Shown in pieces: positions 6,531-8,838 of a stretch of DNA of 8,838 nucleotides. The stretch covers positions 1-8,838 of the forward strand of contig JAOUDT010000040.1 of the NCBI GenBank assembly GCA_029859145.1, in the 5' to 3' direction. The position numbers and the translations under genes were made by a program. The stretch is from Dehalococcoidia bacterium (lineage in GTDB: Bacteria; Chloroflexota; Dehalococcoidia; GIF9; AB-539-J10). Position 1 is the first letter of the stretch, and the number at the start of each line of letters is the position of its first letter. The notes under the pieces are model-generated. The model saw only the letters and a list, made by a program, of their open reading frames with translations, did not search any database and was not told where the DNA came from.

Positions 6531-6538
6531 ACCTCCCT
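6531..6538 (-). promoter_or_regulatory. Shine-Dalgarno site that decides the oxidoreductase start
   Basis: On the minus strand this reads AGGGAGGT, a near-perfect match to the anti-Shine-Dalgarno sequence, 9 bases before ATG 6521. It favours the 608-residue form over the 624-residue form starting at 6569. Confidence 0.7.
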
Positions 6539-6758
6539 TCGAGACATGTTTTTTCCCCTCGAGAGTCATCCTTTCTATAACCAGACAGGTAGAGCGCAGG
6601 CATCATAGAGAAAGAATAGCAGAGCCCATATTCTTGGCGCTTTCGGGCAACTGCTTTCAATTTGAGGCTATCAGCTGTGAACATACGTGACAACCGCCAC
6701 ATCATACCTCACATTCGGGCTGTTGGCAAGTCAAAGTAAGCTGTATTTCAGTCAGAGC

Positions 6759-6787
6759 TTGCACATTCGGCGATTTATCCGTAAAAT
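6759..6787 (+). promoter_or_regulatory. Promoter of the tRNA-Glu gene
   Basis: TTGCAC (6759-6764) and TAAAAT (6782-6787) are separated by exactly 17 bases. The -10 box matches the consensus in 5 of 6 positions and the -35 box keeps TTG. The predicted start near 6794 is only a few bases before the tRNA, as expected for a single-gene tRNA transcript. Confidence 0.6.
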
Positions 6788-6797
6788 GCTTAACGTT

Positions 6798-6871
6798 GCC
6801 CCCATCGTCTAGTGGCCTAGGACATCAGCCTTTCAAGCTGAAGATCAGGGGTCCGAATCCCCTTGGGGGCA
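6798..6871 (+). tRNA. tRNA-Glu (anticodon TTC)
   Basis: A complete cloverleaf can be folded. The acceptor stem is GCCCCCA (6798-6804) with TGGGGGC (6864-6870) and discriminator A6871. The D stem is GTCT with GGAC. The anticodon stem TCAGC/GCTGA encloses loop CTTTCAA, with anticodon TTC at 6832-6834, which reads GAA and GAG (Glu). The T stem is AGGGG/CCCCT. The 3' CCA is not encoded and must be added after transcription. The T loop is TCCGAAT rather than the usual TTCGAAT, so position 55 (base 6853) is C instead of the nearly universal T. No obvious terminator hairpin follows. Confidence 0.93.
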
Positions 6872-6909
6872 CTTCCCGTTAATCTGTCTTTCCATCAAAG
6901 AATCAGCAC

Positions 6910-6954
6910 GCTAGGCTAGCTATTATTGACTCGCTATTCACCCACGAGTATCAT
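6910..6954 (+). promoter_or_regulatory. Promoter of the kinase gene, with two small dyads
   Basis: TTGACT (6926-6931) and TATCAT (6949-6954) lie 17 bases apart, each a 5/6 match to the sigma-70 consensus. Transcription would start near 6961, giving a leader of about 65 bases. GCTAG-G-CTAGC (6910-6920) is a perfect dyad just upstream of the -35 box. ACTCG (6929-6933) and CGAGT (6945-6949) form an inverted pair spanning the spacer and touching both boxes. These are candidate regulator sites, but 5-bp arms can arise by chance. Confidence 0.55.
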
Positions 6955-7013
6955 GGTATAAATGGTGCAGGAATTACTCGTAAGTTTGAGCGATTGGCTC
7001 AGCTGAAGTTAAC

Positions 7014-7018
7014 AGGAG
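7014..7018 (+). promoter_or_regulatory. Shine-Dalgarno site for the kinase GTG start
   Basis: AGGAG is followed by 7 bases and then GTG 7026, ideal spacing, and it fixes the start of a gene that has no ATG near its conserved N-terminus. A small stem, TGAGC/GCTCA (6987-7001), lies upstream in the leader. Confidence 0.7.
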
Positions 7019-7025
7019 ACGGGCA

Positions 7026-8838
7026 GTGTTTGAATCGTTTCAAGGCGGGAGGTACAAGGTCACAAGGAAGCTGGGAGAAGGCGGCAGGGGTATTGTCTTC
7101 AAAGCTGAGGACACCAAGCTCGGCCGCACCGTAGCCATCAAAGTCATTAAAGGTGAAGGACTTGACCAGGAGTCCTTTGCCCGCTTTGAGCAGGAAGCCA
7201 AGGCCACCGCCGGCCTCTCTAATCCTAATATCGTCGCCATATACGATATCGGCCAGGAGGACGAGAGCCATTACCTCATTCTGGAGTTCGTCGATGGCCC
7301 CAACCTAAGCGGTTTGATCCGCTCTGAACCGGGTGCACGCTGTGATGCTGCTACCACGCTTAGAATCGGCAGCCAAGTCTGCCAGGCACTGGAATATGCC
7401 CATTCTCGTGGCATCCTCCACCGAGACATCAAGCCGGAGAATATCATGATCACCTCCGCGGGACTGCCCAAGCTGATGGACTTCGGACTGGCGAGAGCAC
7501 TGGGTGGACCTAATCTCACACAGAGAGGTGTGATAGTAGGGACTCCTACCTATCTGCCCCCCGAGCAAGCCCTGGGAAAGCGCTCCGATACCAGGTCAGA
7601 CCTCTATTCCTTGGGCTGCGTTCTATATGAGATGGTCACTGGCAAGCCTCCCTTCCGCGGAGATGAAGCGGTTAAAGTCATTTTCAGCCATATCAACGAC
7701 CTACCCATGATGCCCCGAAAATTGGCCCCGGAGATTCCAGCAGCCCTGGAACAGATTATCCTCAAGCTTCTTGCCAAAGACCCCGACCAGCGCTACCAGT
7801 CGGCTAGTGACCTTTTCCAGGCTCTTAAGTCTGTAAGGGAGGAGGCGGAGGCCAGACCAGCGCCTGTAGGAGTGCCAACCGAGGAGAAAGCGGCTGAACG
7901 CATGCCCACGCCTGAGCCCCGATGGGCCCAGGCGCTGGTAGATCGGGAGCAGGAAATGAGAATCCTCAGGGCTCGTCTGGACGCAGCCTTGAGAGGTGAA
8001 GGGAGTCTCGTGTTTATCACCGGAGAGGCGGGCATCGGCAAGACCAGGCTGGCTCACGAACTCAGAAGCTACGCCAGACTTCGGGGTGCTCAGTGTCTCA
8101 TGGGCAAGGGTGGCGAGCGTGAAGGCGCTGTCCCCTATCAGCCCTGGAGCGACATCGTCAAGGAATACGCCCGCTGGGCACCACCGCTCCTTGTCTTCAA
8201 AGCCGTAGGCACCTTTGCCACAGAGTTGGCAAAACTGGTGCCTGAGCTTGGTGAGAAGTTAGGCACTATCCCATCTTCAGGGCCAGCGCCATCTGCTCAA
8301 CCACACATCCGCCTCTACGAGGCGGTTACTCAATTCTTTGTCAACATCTCCAAGGAGGTCCCCCTGGTGCTATTCCTCGATGATTTGCAGTGGGTTGACC
8401 ATGCGTCGATGGCGCTTTTACACCACATGGCGCGGGCCGTCGCCGCTGAGCACCTCCTGATTGTAGGCGCCTACCGTGACCAGGAGCTGGAAGACCAGCA
8501 TTCCCTCTCTCGCTCTGTTGCTGAAATAAACAGGGAGAGGCTTTCTTATGCGCTTTCCCCGAAGCGACTAACCTTCGACCATGTCCTTCAGATGATTAAG
8601 CAGACGTTCGGTGAGCACGTTCCCAGCGAGCTGCCCGACCTGGTCTACGACAAGACAGAAGGCAATCCTTTCTTTGTTGAGGAAATGCTACGCTCTTTGG
8701 TCGAAGAAGGGGCGCTCTACCCGGTGGAAAAGGGCTGGGGTGTCAAGGACCTTTCCGATGTACATGTTCCTCGCGGTATCAAGGACGTACTCGCGAAGAG
8801 GCTCGAGTCCGTTGATGAGGAAGCCCGCCACGTCATGA
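7026..8838 (+). CDS. Ser/Thr protein kinase fused to STAND/AAA-type ATPase (3' end outside window)
   Basis: The frame stays open for 604 codons to the right edge. Residues about 9-270 form a Hanks-type Ser/Thr kinase. The Gly-rich loop is GEGGRGIV (17-24), the catalytic Lys is 39 in VAIK, and the helix-C Glu is probably 57. HRDIKPEN (132-139), DFG (152-154), GTPTYLPPEQ (172-181) and SDLYSLG (191-197) follow. All catalytic residues are present, so it should be active. A linker rich in Pro and Glu (about 271-298) leads to an ATPase domain of the AAA_16/STAND type. That domain opens with LVDREQEM (304-311), has Walker A GEAGIGKT (333-340) and Walker B LVLFLDDLQWVD (447-458), and later EGNPFFVEE (545-553). 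Such proteins normally continue into TPR or other sensory domains, which would lie outside the window. The likely role is a cytoplasmic signalling hub; signal and substrate are unknown. The APE motif reads PPE, a mild deviation. Confidence 0.92.
   Translation, partial: MFESFQGGRYKVTRKLGEGGRGIVFKAEDTKLGRTVAIKVIKGEGLDQESFARFEQEAKATAGLSNPNIVAIYDIGQEDESHYLILEFVDGPNLSGLIRSEPGARCDAATTLRIGSQVCQALEYAHSRGILHRDIKPENIMITSAGLPKLMDFGLARALGGPNLTQRGVIVGTPTYLPPEQALGKRSDTRSDLYSLGCVLYEMVTGKPPFRGDEAVKVIFSHINDLPMMPRKLAPEIPAALEQIILKLLAKDPDQRYQSASDLFQALKSVREEAEARPAPVGVPTEEKAAERMPTPEPRWAQALVDREQEMRILRARLDAALRGEGSLVFITGEAGIGKTRLAHELRSYARLRGAQCLMGKGGEREGAVPYQPWSDIVKEYARWAPPLLVFKAVGTFATELAKLVPELGEKLGTIPSSGPAPSAQPHIRLYEAVTQFFVNISKEVPLVLFLDDLQWVDHASMALLHHMARAVAAEHLLIVGAYRDQELEDQHSLSRSVAEINRERLSYALSPKRLTFDHVLQMIKQTFGEHVPSELPDLVYDKTEGNPFFVEEMLRSLVEEGALYPVEKGWGVKDLSDVHVPRGIKDVLAKRLESVDEEARHVM

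Noticed and set aside
6522..6690. Promoter for the oxidoreductase on the minus strand
   Set aside because: I tried several TTG-containing -35 candidates, but none had an acceptable -10 box at 16-18 bases. The promoter is probably here but I cannot place it.
6502..6705. Possible small gene upstream of the oxidoreductase on the minus strand
   Set aside because: It overlaps the oxidoreductase start in another frame. Its translation has no recognisable features and I saw no good ribosome site at its start.
7701..8057. 118-codon open frame on the minus strand
   Set aside because: It is antisense to the kinase-ATPase linker and Walker A region. The plus frame is continuous and motif-rich.
1..8838. 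CRISPR array, insertion sequence, phage or defence island
   Set aside because: No regular direct repeats with spacers, transposase or integrase frames, terminal inverted repeats or known defence domains are visible.

Overview
This window looks like ordinary chromosomal DNA of an anaerobic, hydrogen-metabolising bacterium. The evidence is two maturation genes for [NiFe]-hydrogenases (hypE, partial, and hypF) and an iron-sulfur-rich flavin oxidoreductase. A eukaryotic-type Ser/Thr kinase fused to a STAND-type ATPase fits Chloroflexota (Dehalococcoidia-like) or similar multi-domain-signalling lineages. That placement is an impression from gene style, not something the sequence proves. I see no transposase, integrase, phage gene or CRISPR array.

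Left block (1-2228, + strand): the 3' end of hypE, NAD kinase (nadK), a GNAT acetyltransferase of the ArgA-like family, and a Nudix ADP-ribose pyrophosphatase. The genes are closely packed (33-bp gap, 11-bp overlap, 45-bp gap), so co-transcription is likely. nadK also has a possible promoter of its own and no Shine-Dalgarno site. The pyrophosphatase ends tail-to-tail inside the 3' end of hypF (23-bp overlap), where a long stem-loop lies.

Middle block (2206-6521, - strand): hypF, which carbamoylates the C-terminal Cys of the HypE whose tail is at the left edge, and a GltD-like NAD(P)H/FAD oxidoreductase with many Fe-S motifs. The 116-bp gap between them holds a candidate hypF promoter with a palindrome in its spacer, a leader hairpin, and one copy of an imperfect 28-bp repeat. 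The other copy of this repeat lies between hypE and nadK.

Right block (6522-8838): 276 bp upstream of the oxidoreductase end in a tRNA-Glu(UUC) gene with its own well-spaced promoter; I found no convincing oxidoreductase promoter there. A 154-bp gap follows with a good sigma-70-like promoter and small dyads. The kinase-ATPase gene then starts at GTG 7026 and runs off the right edge.

The genes tie together loosely: HypE and HypF make the cyanide ligand of hydrogenase. NAD kinase and ADP-ribose pyrophosphatase act in NAD(P) metabolism. The oxidoreductase probably moves electrons between NAD(P)H and ferredoxin-like carriers. I do not see a clearly new defence or biosynthetic system. The most interesting signals are regulatory: the shared intergenic repeat, the hairpins at gene ends, a possibly leaderless nadK, a tRNA lacking T55, and a five-cysteine ladder in the oxidoreductase.
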